The translations under genes were made by a program, and so were the position numbers. The notes beneath the pieces were generated by a model, which was given only the letters and a program-made list of their open reading frames with translations, was not told the origin of the DNA and did not search any database. From positions 310,001 through 374,000 of the forward strand of contig JBAYUS010000001.1 of assembly GCA_041675025.1 (NCBI GenBank): a stretch of 64,000 nt of DNA, given 5' to 3'. The first letter of the stretch is position 1. Every line of letters starts with the position of its first letter. Source of the DNA: CAJBLF01 sp041675025. GTDB lineage: Bacteria > Patescibacteriota > Gracilibacteria > Absconditabacterales > Absconditicoccaceae. Of this stretch, positions 19,420 to 28,843 are shown one piece after another.

Positions 19420-20124
19420 TTATTTTCCGTAATTGCGTAGATCTGCTATTTTATCAAACCAAATTAATGCTTGTTTATATTCTTCTACGCCAAATTCTGG
19501 ACATTTTTTTGGAGTAAAATATAATTCTGCGTATCCTATCCACCATGACATAAATCCTGATGTTCTTTGTGCTTGATCTCATTTTGTTCTGATTACCAAT
19601 TCTATTGGTGGAACATTTCCTAGATCTAAACTATTGCTAATATCTTCTTCGGTCACGGTTGTTAAATCTTTTTTTTCTTCTGCTAACTTCTTGATTCCTC
19701 TTACGATTTCATCTCTTCCTCCATAATTGATAGCAAAGACAAAGTATTTATCAGAATCATATGTATTTCTCTGTTGTTTAGCTACTAAATATTCTCTAAA
19801 GTCATCAGTAATTCCATAAAGGTCACCTATAACTTTGAAGTTGACCTTATGTTCTTTCATAAATTCATCGAGATCTTCTTCAACCAATTTATACATAGTC
19901 ATAAGGAAATCATATTCTTCTTTAGGTCTTTTTGTTGCATTTTCCGTACTTAATCCTCGAAGAGTAAATATTTTTATATCTGTCTCTGTAAAGGTATATA
20001 TAATAAGTTCTATCGCTTTTTCATATCATAACATATAAGCTTCTGCTGGTGTTTTATCATTTTCTTTGGCTCGAGTTCTGTTTCCATCAGGAACAATAGC
20101 TACGTGTTTTGGATAATTCATCAT
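19420..20124 (-). CDS. uppS: Undecaprenyl diphosphate synthase
   Basis: This cis-prenyltransferase makes the C55 lipid carrier for cell-wall synthesis. The 234-aa product has the substrate motif HVAIVPDGN followed by R-T-(CGA)-AK. The family invariant there is Trp, so CGA at 20071-20073 (codon 18) must be Trp. Other motifs: FTLRGLSTEN, FAINYGGRDEI, and ELVIRTKGDQ...SGFMSWWIGYAELYFTP. Two adjacent ATG codons open the gene; the first is used. It would supply the PAP2 phosphatase at 7866 and the sugar transferase at 35140 with lipid carrier. Confidence 0.93.
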
Positions 20125-20244
20125 AAAAGTTAAGAATTAAGAATAACAAAAAATATTGCATGTAATGTAGATGAATTGATATGTATTTGTAGGAGATATT
20201 CAAGAGAAATAAACTAGGTGACATATCTTATATTGTGTATATAA

Positions 20245-21696
20245 TTACACAATTTGTCCATAAAGTTTAAATGGGATTATCTTTATTATTTTTACACGAA
20301 TAAACTCCCCCACTTTAGCTGAAGTTTTTCATTCAACCAGTATCTGTTTCATATTGTCTGTATATCATTCAATTATTCATTTGTTGATTTTATTGATCAA
20401 TACTTCTTTACTATTTCCTATTTCTTTTTCGTTGTTTATACGTGAAATGTCTTTCAAAAGTTCATTAACTCTATTTCGTCTCTCTCGTTTTACTGTACGT
20501 GAGATGTTATCAGGATAATTTTTTGCTGCTAAGGTTCCTGGTCTAGAAGAATAAATTCCGATATATATCATATCAAAATTTCCATAAGTAATGAGGTCCA
20601 ATGTTTTTTGAAAATCTTCTTCCGTCTCATCACAAAATCCTACAATAATGTCAGTCGTAATACTGATATTTCTCTTTAACTTTCTAATAGTATCGATACA
20701 TTCTTTGGCCTGTTCGACAGTATACCCTCTAAACATTTTCTTTAAAATACTATATGATCCTGACTGTAATGGCATATGGATATGCGGACAAAGTTTTTCT
20801 TCTGTTTCATGTAAAGCGAGTAATTCTTTGCTATAATACGTTGGATATGGTGAGGTATATCTCAATCGCTTGAGTCATTTTAATTTTAGAATTTTTTTTA
20901 TAATAGTCACAAAGTCTGGATGTTTATTTACAATTTGTCCGAGCAAGACTATTTCTTCTGCTCCATTTTTTAAATGTATTTTTGCTTCATTTACTATCTG
21001 TTCTATAGGAAAATATTTTTCTAATCCTCTCGCATACGGAACTATACAATACGCACAAAACTGATTACATCATGTAGAGATAGGTATATAAGCTGTTTTT
21101 TTATGATCATTCATCGATGTACCAATATTTTCAGGAATTATTTTTTCATATTCATTGATCAATTCTTGATCATAAGAAATTTTGTATCATAATTTTTTCA
21201 ACATCAAAGGAAGAAACCCTGTATCATCTATTCTTCGCATAAGCTCTATATTTTTTCGTTTTTGTGTGAGACTATAGAAGACGGGATTGAAAGCATTATT
21301 GATAGGAATAAATGTTTCAGGTTTCAGGTCGCAGATTTCAGGTTTATTAATTTCTTGTGCAGTGAATCAAAGTATTTTTGGCTGTTTGCTCTCTATTACT
21401 CCCATAAAATTACCAACTTTCAACTTTCAACTTGTAACTTGTAACTTTGAGTTTCTTAAATTGTGTTGAATCATACACCCCGTGATTCGTACCTTTTGAT
21501 CTGGTCTAATCGTTTTGAGTTTTCCTGTGATCTTATCTTCAGATTTTTGTTTTATTGAACAGGTATCAAAAATAATTATATCAGCTTCTGTACTATTTTC
21601 TGTATACGAAAATCAGCAATTTGTGAGGACTGCTGTTATCCTTGCACTATCTGCATAATTCATCTGGCATCAAAAAACCAGTATATGAAATTTCAT
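20245..21696 (-). CDS. miaB: tRNA methylthiotransferase MiaB with two repeat insertions
   Basis: MiaB is the radical-SAM enzyme that adds a methylthio group at A37 of tRNA. The 483-aa product has the auxiliary-cluster cysteines in FGCQMN, DTCSIK and TGCMIQ, the radical-SAM motif CNQFCAYC, and a C-terminal TRAM-like domain. In the N-terminal UPF0004 domain, after GCMIQHN, two extra stretches are encoded by heptamer repeats (21413-21450 and 21314-21346). TGA encodes the Gly of FGC and others. CGA codons in V-x-ITGC and in K-x-ER-x-NRVNEL fit Trp. An in-frame ATG at 21708 is a possible alternative start. Confidence 0.92.
21314..21346. repeat. Heptamer repeat inside miaB (second insertion)
   Basis: GTTTCAG, GTTTCAG, GTCGCAG, ATTTCAG units in tandem. 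They are translated on the minus strand as part of KPEICDLKPETF. Confidence 0.85.
21413..21450. repeat. Heptamer repeat inside miaB (first insertion)
   Basis: CAACTTT, CAACTTT, CAACTTG, TAACTTG, TAACTTT units in tandem. They are translated as SKLQVTSGKLKVG. Confidence 0.85.
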
Positions 21697-21830
21697 TTTT
21701 ATTATCATGTTTTAAATAAAGAGATATTAAGGTAATAATTTGGTTTTTATAATCAATCGTAGTTTTTTTAAATATTGAATTTCAATTCCAATACTATAAG
21801 CTTTTCATATTTTACTGTTTCATATATACT

Positions 21831-22817
21831 ATGATTGCTCTTATATTTATTGTTATCTCAATATTCTTTTTTCCACTCTTTTTTCCTGGATATTATATAA
21901 CTGAATTACTTATCAGTTTTTTACCGTATATAACTGCGATAAGCGGTATTTTTGTCGTTATAACATTCATCAATTTTAGAAAGAAAATGAAATCAGGATA
22001 TAATTTTCCTACTCAGCGTTATTTTCGAGGAATATCGTTTTTGGTATTCTGTTTGTTATTTTTTTGGTATAGTAAACAGTTTAATCGTTTTTATATTCAA
22101 GAACCAATAAGCCAGGAAACAACACAAGAATGAACTCTTAAAATACTATTTGCAAATATTCACAAAGATAATATTAACTATGAATGAATCAAAAAGACTA
22201 TATCTGACAATGATCCCGATATGCTCATGTTCGTAGAATTTGCTGACCATCATTATGATAATCTCAAAGATTTTCTTCAAGCAAAATATCCTTATACCAA
22301 TAGCACTACACGATCCAAAAAATTTGTTGGAAGTATGGTATTTAGTAAGTATCCACTCGATAATAGAGCTGATGATTTCCCTCAAGGAGCCCGAAGATAT
22401 GGATATTTTTCACTGCCTTATCAAAACCAACAAATATATTTCTATCTTGTGCATACCAGTTCTCCTGATAGTTATAATCATTTTATTATGAGAAACGAAC
22501 AGCTTACAACCTTTGTAAAAAACTTTAAAAGCCATAAAACTGATAGACAACATGATAATATTGTAGCCGTTGGTGACTTTAATGTGACACCTTGGTCTCC
22601 TTATTATACTATCTTATCCACCGCTTTTTCTGGTGAATTGATAAATATAACTAAACATATACCTTTTCTTTTTACATGGAGACTTAAGCCACTACCTATA
22701 TTTCAGGCACATATTGATCACCTATGGACAAGCCCATCATTGAATACACAAAATGTAAAAATCATAAAATTACCATGATCTGATCATAAAGCATTTTTAT
22801 TCACTATTAGTCTTTAG
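21831..22817 (+). CDS. Membrane-anchored endonuclease/exonuclease/phosphatase-family protein
   Basis: The 328-aa product has three hydrophobic segments in the first 90 residues and then an EEP (DNase I-like) domain: LKILFANIH, a catalytic Glu in MFVEFAD, VAVGDFNVTPWSPYY, HIDHLW and the final GSDHKAFLF. The His and Asp of GDFN and SDH are the usual catalytic/metal residues. TGA encodes the Gly before SDH. The domain faces outward if the three-helix topology holds, so it may be a secreted-side nuclease or phosphodiesterase. Nucleotide scavenging would suit a reduced genome, but that is inference. Confidence 0.82.
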
Positions 22818-22907
22818 TACCGGGTGCGAACTTAATAACTAAAATTTGCAAAATTACTTAAAAACAGTATAATTATTATAAGATTTATTGTTTATACCCA
22901 CAAAACA

Positions 22908-23813
22908 ATGATAAACAAAAAAGAAAAACCAATGGAAGACTGACAACTCTGATCTATTAAAAAAGATTTCTTTTTTGATATGGAAGATGAAAAGTCTACT
23001 GAAGAAACAAAGAAAGAACCAACAGCTCCTAGAAAAACTGAATGTTTGTTTAGTACAGACTCACTTTCTGGATACGGATTGGATCTAGTTTTTGAACTTG
23101 TAAAAGAAGCTTGATACGATGGTATAGATCTTGCGATTTGGAAAAATTTTGATTCTCGAAAAATTGATTATGTAAAAAAACTTTCTGCCACATATGATCT
23201 TCCTATTAAAGTTATTCAAACCTCTGATAATCTTAATGATAAAGAAATAAATAGAGCTATAGATTTATGTTATGAACTTGGTGCTGATACTATTTCTATC
23301 AATGCTCCAAAATTTTTCAATTTCAAGACATTTAGTTTCATTACTGATAATATATTGAGACGAAGAAAAGAAAATAAAAGTCTTCATTTTGCTATTATCA
23401 ATCCAGAAGACTCAAGTGTTTTTGCATTACCAATTCCAAAATACCGTTTCAGTAATATGGTAGAAATTGTAAAAAAATATCTTTGTTATATCTGATTAGA
23501 TATTTCTAATCTTAATTCTGATTCTTTTGAAAACGATTTTCTAAGAAAAATAAAAGATTTTCTTCCTTATCTCGCAGTTATCTATTTCTCTGATAAAAGT
23601 AGAGTTTGAGAAGGACATATCTTACCTGGTGACTGAGTTTTGAAATTACCAACCTTCCTTAAAAAACTTAAAGAATTTTGATATAACCGTTATCTAAGTA
23701 CTAAGATCAATATTTTAAAAAGCGATCTTTCTGATTCTGATAAAGTAAAAATCATCCTTAAAAAATCTAGAAAATATCTTCAAGAATATTTCGATGAAGC
23801 AGAATTAGACTAA
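22908..23813 (+). CDS. Sugar phosphate isomerase/epimerase-like TIM-barrel protein
   Basis: The 301-aa product has a charged, probably disordered N-terminus of about 45 residues. A TIM-barrel core of the xylose isomerase/AP endonuclease 2 type follows: LDLVFELVKEAGYDGIDLAI, ELGADTISINAP and HILPGDG. The conserved metal ligands of true AP endonuclease IV are only partly recognisable, so substrate is open. A CGA in FDS-x-KIDYVKKLS fits Trp of related proteins. It stands alone between the EEP gene and a palindromic repeat. Confidence 0.65.
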
Positions 23814-23827
23814 AGAAATAACAAAAA

Positions 23828-23893
23828 GTCATTGCGAGGAATGTAATGACGAAGCAATCTATAACTGGATTGCTTCACTACGTTCGCAATGAC
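23828..23893. repeat. GTCATTGCGAG palindromic repeat, copy 2
   Basis: GTCATTGCGAG at the left and CGCAATGAC at the right enclose GAAGCAATCT and GGATTGCTTC. It lies 14 bases past the stop of the TIM-barrel gene. Confidence 0.85.
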
Positions 23894-23930
23894 TATTATT
23901 GGATATTTGTTCACTTAGGTGAACATTTTT

Positions 23931-24128
23931 TTATTTATTTGAAGTCTTATTTTTGAAAACATAGAATAACATCAGAAATGGAAACGCGATTATTTTTCTG
24001 AAGTTAGGTTTAATCCAGAGAAATGCGGGATAATCTTTGAATATCATTTTAAGAAAACTAGCAAACTTATTCGTTTCCTTGTGAGAATCAAATGGATAAA
24101 TAATAAGATCTCGCAGAAATCTAAACAT
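23931..24128 (-). CDS. Possible small basic protein
   Basis: A 65-aa frame starts at the ATG at 24128 and is rich in Phe, Lys and Ile with a hydrophobic stretch near the end (IIAFPFLMLFYVF). It has no TGA codon and no recognised family. It sits between two copies of the palindromic repeat, so it may be a real small membrane-associated protein or only an open stretch. An upstream ATG at 24161 lies within the repeat and is less likely. Confidence 0.35.
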   Translation of the reverse strand: MFRFLRDLIIYPFDSHKETNKFASFLKMIFKDYPAFLWIKPNFRKIIAFPFLMLFYVFKNKTSNK

Positions 24129-24156
24129 AAAATTATTAATTAAATAAAACCTATTT

Positions 24157-24220
24157 GTCATTGCGAGGTACGAAGCAATCTAGTATAAGACTTGGATTGC
24201 TTCACTACGTTCGCAATGAC
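24157..24220. repeat. GTCATTGCGAG palindromic repeat, copy 3
   Basis: The ends and interior are nearly the same as in the copy at 23828-23893. It lies 8 bases past the stop of the trigger factor gene. Confidence 0.85.
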
Positions 24221-24227
24221 TGCATTA

Positions 24228-25468
24228 TTAGTGACCATGTGGTTTTTTAGTTTTACTTTCTGTACCGTCGTTTTTTACAAGTTTATCATATATTTTTTGT
24301 TCTACATTAAGATGTTCTGTTTGATTTCGATCAACATCTAAAGCAAGCAATTGAGTAAATTTTTGTAAGATAAAGAATTTTTCTAAGCTTTCTTCTGCTG
24401 CTTTTGTGATATCTTCATAAAATGCTTTTGCTTTTTCATCTCACATGTTTTTGAAATATTCATCCATTTTTTCTTTTCCTCATAATCTTTTTTCAAGACT
24501 CTGCATTCTAGTTTTAAGTTCTTCATTTATTAAAGTTTGTGGTATCATTACTTTCATAGATTTATTTCTCAAATTTTGTAATATACCTTCTATTTTTTTG
24601 ATTAGTTCTTGATCGTATTTTTGGTGTTCAATAGATTCTGTAATATAAGCTATTAAATCTTCTTGGCTTTGTAATTTAGTATCGTCTCAAAACAATTTTT
24701 TGAGCATATCACCACTCATTTCTGGAAGTACTATCTTTTTAATATCTTTGACAGTAAGTTTAATTTTTTCTGCTGTAACATCAGTTTTTTTATTGTGTAA
24801 TACTGCAGGTAATTTTTTTTCATCATGAGTAAGTTCTATTGTTTCATCTTTTTTCTTAGTAAGAAATGTCTTTGGAAAAAATGGATCTTCAGCAAATTCT
24901 TGTTCACCAATATATGTATGACCTGTATGTACTACTTTTCCTTCTTTGTCGAGATATTCAAGCGCAATCTTTGAAATAGTATCAAGTTCGATACTATCTG
25001 CATCTTTATAATCAGCATATTGTTTTTTGATGTTCATTAATGTTCCATTAATTTCTTCTTCAGTAGCAGTATTGTCGATAGGAGTACAAGATTGTTTTTC
25101 CCAATCGTTGTTTATAACTTCTATTTCAGGAAAGATATCAAGTTTAAAATCCATAACAGTATTCCCATCTTTTTGTTCTTGTTTGAGATCATAGGGTTCA
25201 CCAATAAGTTTAAGATCTGGTTGTTCTTTGAGAAGTTCTTGAAGTCAGATATTAATAAGTTTTTCATATGCTCAGATAGAAATATATTCTGGTTTTACAT
25301 TTTTTTCTACCATATCTAATGGTGCAGATCCTTTTCTAAATCCTTGTACTTCAAAATCTTTTTGAAATTCTTTGAGAATGATAAGTTTAGTATCATCAAA
25401 CTCTTTTGTTGTGATAGTAAGTTGGATATCGTAATTTGCACGATCTCATTTTTTTACTTTTTTTCCAT
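24228..25468 (-). CDS. tig: Trigger factor, apparently needing a -1 frameshift at codon 4
   Basis: Trigger factor is the ribosome-bound chaperone that meets nascent chains. The product of about 413 aa has the ribosome-binding signature FEVQGFRKGSAP, a degenerate central PPIase-like domain, and a long helical C-terminal domain with VMIPQTLINEELKTRM. The only nearby ATG (25466-25468) is out of frame: it reads Met-Glu-Lys-Lys then TAA. A shift of -1 on A-AAA-AAG (25463-25457) joins it exactly to the frame V-K-K-G-D-R-A-N-Y-D. No in-frame ATG exists before residue 60 or so of the chaperone, so the frameshift, a non-ATG start or a sequence error must be assumed. Confidence 0.85.
25454..25468 (-). 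other. Candidate -1 frameshift site at the start of tig
   Basis: Minus strand: ATG GAA AAA AAG TAA. The heptamer A-AAA-AAG is the slippery site used in dnaX, and a stop follows at once. Slipping back one base reads GTA AAA AAA TGA(Gly) GAT, the true trigger factor frame. One extra A in the run of seven, by transcriptional slippage or as a sequencing error, would have the same effect. Confidence 0.6.
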
Positions 25469-25550
25469 TATAATATTTTTTATATATAAAAAACTTGGTT
25501 AGTCTTGTAATATATAAAACGACCTGGATTTCAACGAAAAATTGAGAAAT

Positions 25551-25579
25551 AAAAAAATCCTCTAGTAAATACCAGAGGA
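25551..25579 (-). terminator. Terminator of the type IX-sorted protein gene
   Basis: TCCTCT, a 10-base loop and AGAGGA are followed on the minus strand by seven T. It lies 14 bases past the stop at 25593. Confidence 0.85.
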
Positions 25580-25592
25580 CTTTATCTAATAA

Positions 25593-27137
25593 TTAATTTT
25601 TAATAAACATTTTATTGGTGGTTATATCGTTAGCACTAATGCTTATAATATAGACTCCTTGAGGTAAATTATTTACATCCAATACTGTTGTATTATATTT
25701 GGTGAAGACTACCTGACCAAGCACAGTAAATATATTAACTTCAAAGTTTTCAATACCAATAGAAATATTCAATTGATTTGTAACAGGATTTGGAAACACC
25801 GCAAACGGTATAGTTACCAATTCATGTACACTAGTTACAATGTCCAGATAATTTGAACGAACCCATCCATTGTTTGTTTTGTTGTTTGTTACACATGTGT
25901 GTTCAAAAGCAACAAAATACTTTAATACATTTGGATTGGGTACAATTAAATCGTGATTTAAACATCCAGCTCCTGAACATGCAGGGATTGTATCCATAGG
26001 AACAATAGTTCCAGTCGACATAAGAGCAAATACTACATAATATGGTGGTGCGAAACTTCCTACATAATTTTGCCATTGTAGCTCATTAGTCAGAGTCGTA
26101 AGCCATATAGATCTATTGATAGTACTTGGTGTACCTTCTCCACAGGCAGTAATAGCAGTTGTATAATATTCATTATAATCTGCTTGTGGATTGGATCCCA
26201 TATGAATGTAGGATTCCTGAGAATACGGTATAGTATCCAAAGGAACAAATACTCCGAATTGATTTTTAACCCATATTACAACTGAAAGGATCTCAGTCTC
26301 AGATGGATTGACAAACCAATTTATAGAATTTTTGTTGTACGTTGTATCATACGTTACATCACACATTTCTATTGTCCTTGTAGGTATAATTGTGATATTA
26401 ATAGTATCACGACCACTACAACCAGCATTATCAGTTAAATAGACTGAATAACTTCCGGTAGTATCCACACTAATTGTATTGGTAGTTTCTCCAGTTGACC
26501 ATAGACATGAAGCAATATTAGTACTTCCTGTAGTCAAAATAGAAGAATCTCCCACACAAAAAGTTTGATCAACTCCAAGATTTGGAGCGTTTGGATTTGC
26601 TTGAGTGACAATAATACTGTATGTTCCCGTTCCACAAGCGTTGGTAATGGTTACGCTGTAGGTACCTGGTGTAGTAACAGTAATTATTCTTGTAGTTTCC
26701 CCAGTTGACCATACGTACGTAGAAGCAAATCCTCCAGGCAAATGATTTTTTGCATCCAAAGGAAGTGAGAAACTAGCAGTACAAAATGAGGTATCGGTTA
26801 CCATACAGGGTGGTTCAAATGGCGGAGATGAAAGAAAATAAACATAGAAATCTTTAAATACTTCATCTGAATAAAAATTCCAAGTACCTGTAGTAATTGA
26901 TGTAACAACCACCGAATCAATATTAGAAATATTTGATCCTATTGGTGGATCCCAAAAAATACTATTTACTGCAATACTTGGCTTATGGACAATAACGGTA
27001 TCCATATTACAGAAATAGAAATATTCAAGACTGTAGGTATTGTTTAGATACACATGTACACTAGAAGCCCAACTTTTAAAGTTTAGACTCATGCTGAAAA
27101 AAATCAGCAAAAAAAAGATAAGTTTTTTTGTTTTCAT
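25593..27137 (-). CDS. Secreted protein with type IX secretion C-terminal sorting domain, Bacteroidetes-like
   Basis: The 514-aa product begins with a signal peptide (KTKKLIFFLLIFFSMSL, then WASS). The middle has repeated Ig-like/PKD-type segments with the phrase YVWSTGETT and CLWSTGETT, typical of Bacteroidetes surface proteins. The last 75 residues, from FAVFPNPVTNQLNI through LGQVVFTK and LPQGVYIISI to the terminal Lys-Asn, match the type A Por/T9SS sorting domain. There is no TGA codon in 514 codons despite many glycines, unlike neighbours, so recent transfer from Bacteroidetes is likely. It has its own promoter and terminator and an A-rich leader. No T9SS genes are in the window. Confidence 0.88.
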   Translation of the reverse strand: MKTKKLIFFLLIFFSMSLNFKSWASSVHVYLNNTYSLEYFYFCNMDTVIVHKPSIAVNSIFWDPPIGSNISNIDSVVVTSITTGTWNFYSDEVFKDFYVYFLSSPPFEPPCMVTDTSFCTASFSLPLDAKNHLPGGFASTYVWSTGETTRIITVTTPGTYSVTITNACGTGTYSIIVTQANPNAPNLGVDQTFCVGDSSILTTGSTNIASCLWSTGETTNTISVDTTGSYSVYLTDNAGCSGRDTINITIIPTRTIEMCDVTYDTTYNKNSINWFVNPSETEILSVVIWVKNQFGVFVPLDTIPYSQESYIHMGSNPQADYNEYYTTAITACGEGTPSTINRSIWLTTLTNELQWQNYVGSFAPPYYVVFALMSTGTIVPMDTIPACSGAGCLNHDLIVPNPNVLKYFVAFEHTCVTNNKTNNGWVRSNYLDIVTSVHELVTIPFAVFPNPVTNQLNISIGIENFEVNIFTVLGQVVFTKYNTTVLDVNNLPQGVYIISISANDITTNKMFIKN

Positions 27138-27184
27138 AATTTTTATTTTTTTTAGATTGTTTTTATTTTGTTTTTACAAAAATC

Positions 27185-27212
27185 TGTATATAGATTTGCC
27201 AGTAAAAGTCAA
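27185..27212 (-). promoter_or_regulatory. Promoter of the type IX-sorted protein gene
   Basis: Minus strand TTGACT, 16 bp, TATACA. TTGACT with a 16-bp spacer recurs ahead of the three similar secreted-protein genes at 59847-61528. The leader to the ATG is A-rich with no Shine-Dalgarno sequence. Confidence 0.65.
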
Positions 27213-27261
27213 TCTATCAACCATAATTTTACTCTCTCCTATCTTTTTTCAAAAATAGATA

Positions 27262-28650
27262 TTAGAAAGAACAACTGTTATTATCATAGACATATAATCG
27301 CTCTCCTCAATCACAATAACAAAGTTTATTTCATGTTTGATTATAAACTATGGATCCTGTTACATTACAAAATGATTTTACTGCATTAATTCATTGGGGG
27401 TTATTTATTTGTGGTTCAAGTACAACTACACCATTTCCTCATACATGTAATTCTCATTTTGGATCGGCTGTATTGATTCCTACTCACCCCTTTGGATCAC
27501 CTCATCATACAAATGGTACATTAATAATAAATGTACCCCTTTTAATAGATTGAAAAAGAAAACTATCACTATTTCGTAAAAAAGTATTTGAGGTATTTAT
27601 TATTTGTGCTCAATATCCCCCTGCAAAACTCCTTATTGAATTTTCTATTTTATTATTTTGTCCTCCTGGAATGACCGATCAATCTGAGCTTCATGTAATA
27701 GTATTTCATTGTCCTCATCCAATAAATCAATTCTGACTTGATATTATTTGATTATTAAATCATCAAACCATACTATTATACATTCATAGAGAAATAATAT
27801 TACCATTTCATCAGACGATACTAGAATAATTTTGTCATATAATATCATTACTATATCCTCATCAAATAAATGAATTATCTCAAATTAAGTTGTTCGTTTG
27901 TCATCAGGCTATACTAGAATTAGCTCCAGAAATATTATTATCATAATCTCCTGCAATAAACGTCCCTACTACTTGTAAATTTGCTTTTGGGTTTATATTT
28001 CAACTTCCGATACCTACATTTCCTGTTGGCATAATAGAAAAATATCGAGGTCCATTTGATGGTCAGATGTAGAAAATATCAGGATTTGAATCTCATCATA
28101 AAGCTCGCGTTCTTATTGTATTTTGAAAATTTATATTAGCCGCATTTCATACATTACTTTCTTGAAGATATAATTCTGTTTGAGCTGAACTTGTTATATG
28201 TAATTTACCACTCATGGTTTGTGTATTAATACCCACATTACCTGCATTGATGTTGTATATATCACTTCCTGCTCCTGTCCAATGTCCATCTCCAGTTCAT
28301 CATCCCATTCCTCCACCTCATGATGTTACGAGACTTTGACTGAGTACATAGATGACATTTCCATTATCATCGATTCACAATACCTTTCATGAAAAACTTG
28401 TTTCTTGATTTAAAATGACAGTATCGATAAATATTCCTCATGAAGACATTTCTATCAAAGGTGAAGTATTTGTTCCAAATTCTGTAATAGTTGTTTTTGC
28501 TATAGTTTGCCATGCATTATCTATACTTGAAGGTATATTTATTTGTGCCAAAGTAATCACTGATGCAAATCCCAAGACTATCGTAAAAAACAAAAGAATA
28601 AGGTTTCTTACGGAGAGACTATTTGATCAAACTCTGTGGGCGTTAAACAT
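27262..28650 (-). CDS. Repeat-rich surface protein (tail-fibre/adhesin-like)
   Basis: The 462-aa product has a signal or anchor segment LILLFFTIVLGFASVITLAQ at about residues 18-37. A Gly-rich linker follows, then the phrases GNVGINT, GNVGIGS and GGVGINTADPKGELHV known from phage and Bacteroidetes fibre proteins. In the middle are five or more repeats of about 20 residues with the core F-I-GGG-x-x-N-x-I, which should form a parallel beta solenoid. The end is cysteine-containing (KLCYCDG). Many TGA codons, often in pairs, encode the repeated glycines, so the gene is native. Its promoter resembles that of pilB, suggesting a cell-surface attachment role. Confidence 0.8.
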
Positions 28651-28691
28651 AGTGATTGGCTTAAAATATTAAAGTTTTTAGACTATAGATA

Positions 28692-28720
28692 ATTATACTC
28701 GGAAATAGCAAAAAATGCAA
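28692..28720 (-). promoter_or_regulatory. Promoter of the surface protein gene
   Basis: Minus strand TTGCAT, 17 bp, TATAAT, about 40 bases before the ATG at 28650. The block AATTTGCATTTTTT is identical to that at the pilB promoter (6356-6384). Confidence 0.65.
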
Positions 28721-28728
28721 ATTTTACA

Positions 28729-28769
28729 AATCCACCCGGGTGATTTATTTTTTTTCACCCGGGTGGATT
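28729..28769. promoter_or_regulatory. GC-rich perfect inverted repeat between divergent genes
   Basis: Arms of 15 bp, AATCCACCCGGGTGA and its exact complement, enclose an 11-base T-rich loop. It lies between the divergent promoters of the surface protein gene and infB, not at a gene end, and no T run follows on either strand. An operator, an insulating terminator, or a small RNA stem are possible. Confidence 0.6.
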
Positions 28770-28781
28770 ATTAGTTTCTAC

Positions 28782-28809
28782 TTGATATTGGGGTCTATAT
28801 TTGTACTAT
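28782..28809 (+). promoter_or_regulatory. Putative infB promoter
   Basis: TTGATA, 16 bp, TACTAT, with the infB ATG 35 bases further on. Confidence 0.45.
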
Positions 28810-28843
28810 CTTCTGCATCGTATTTTACGTTATTTTTCATTAT

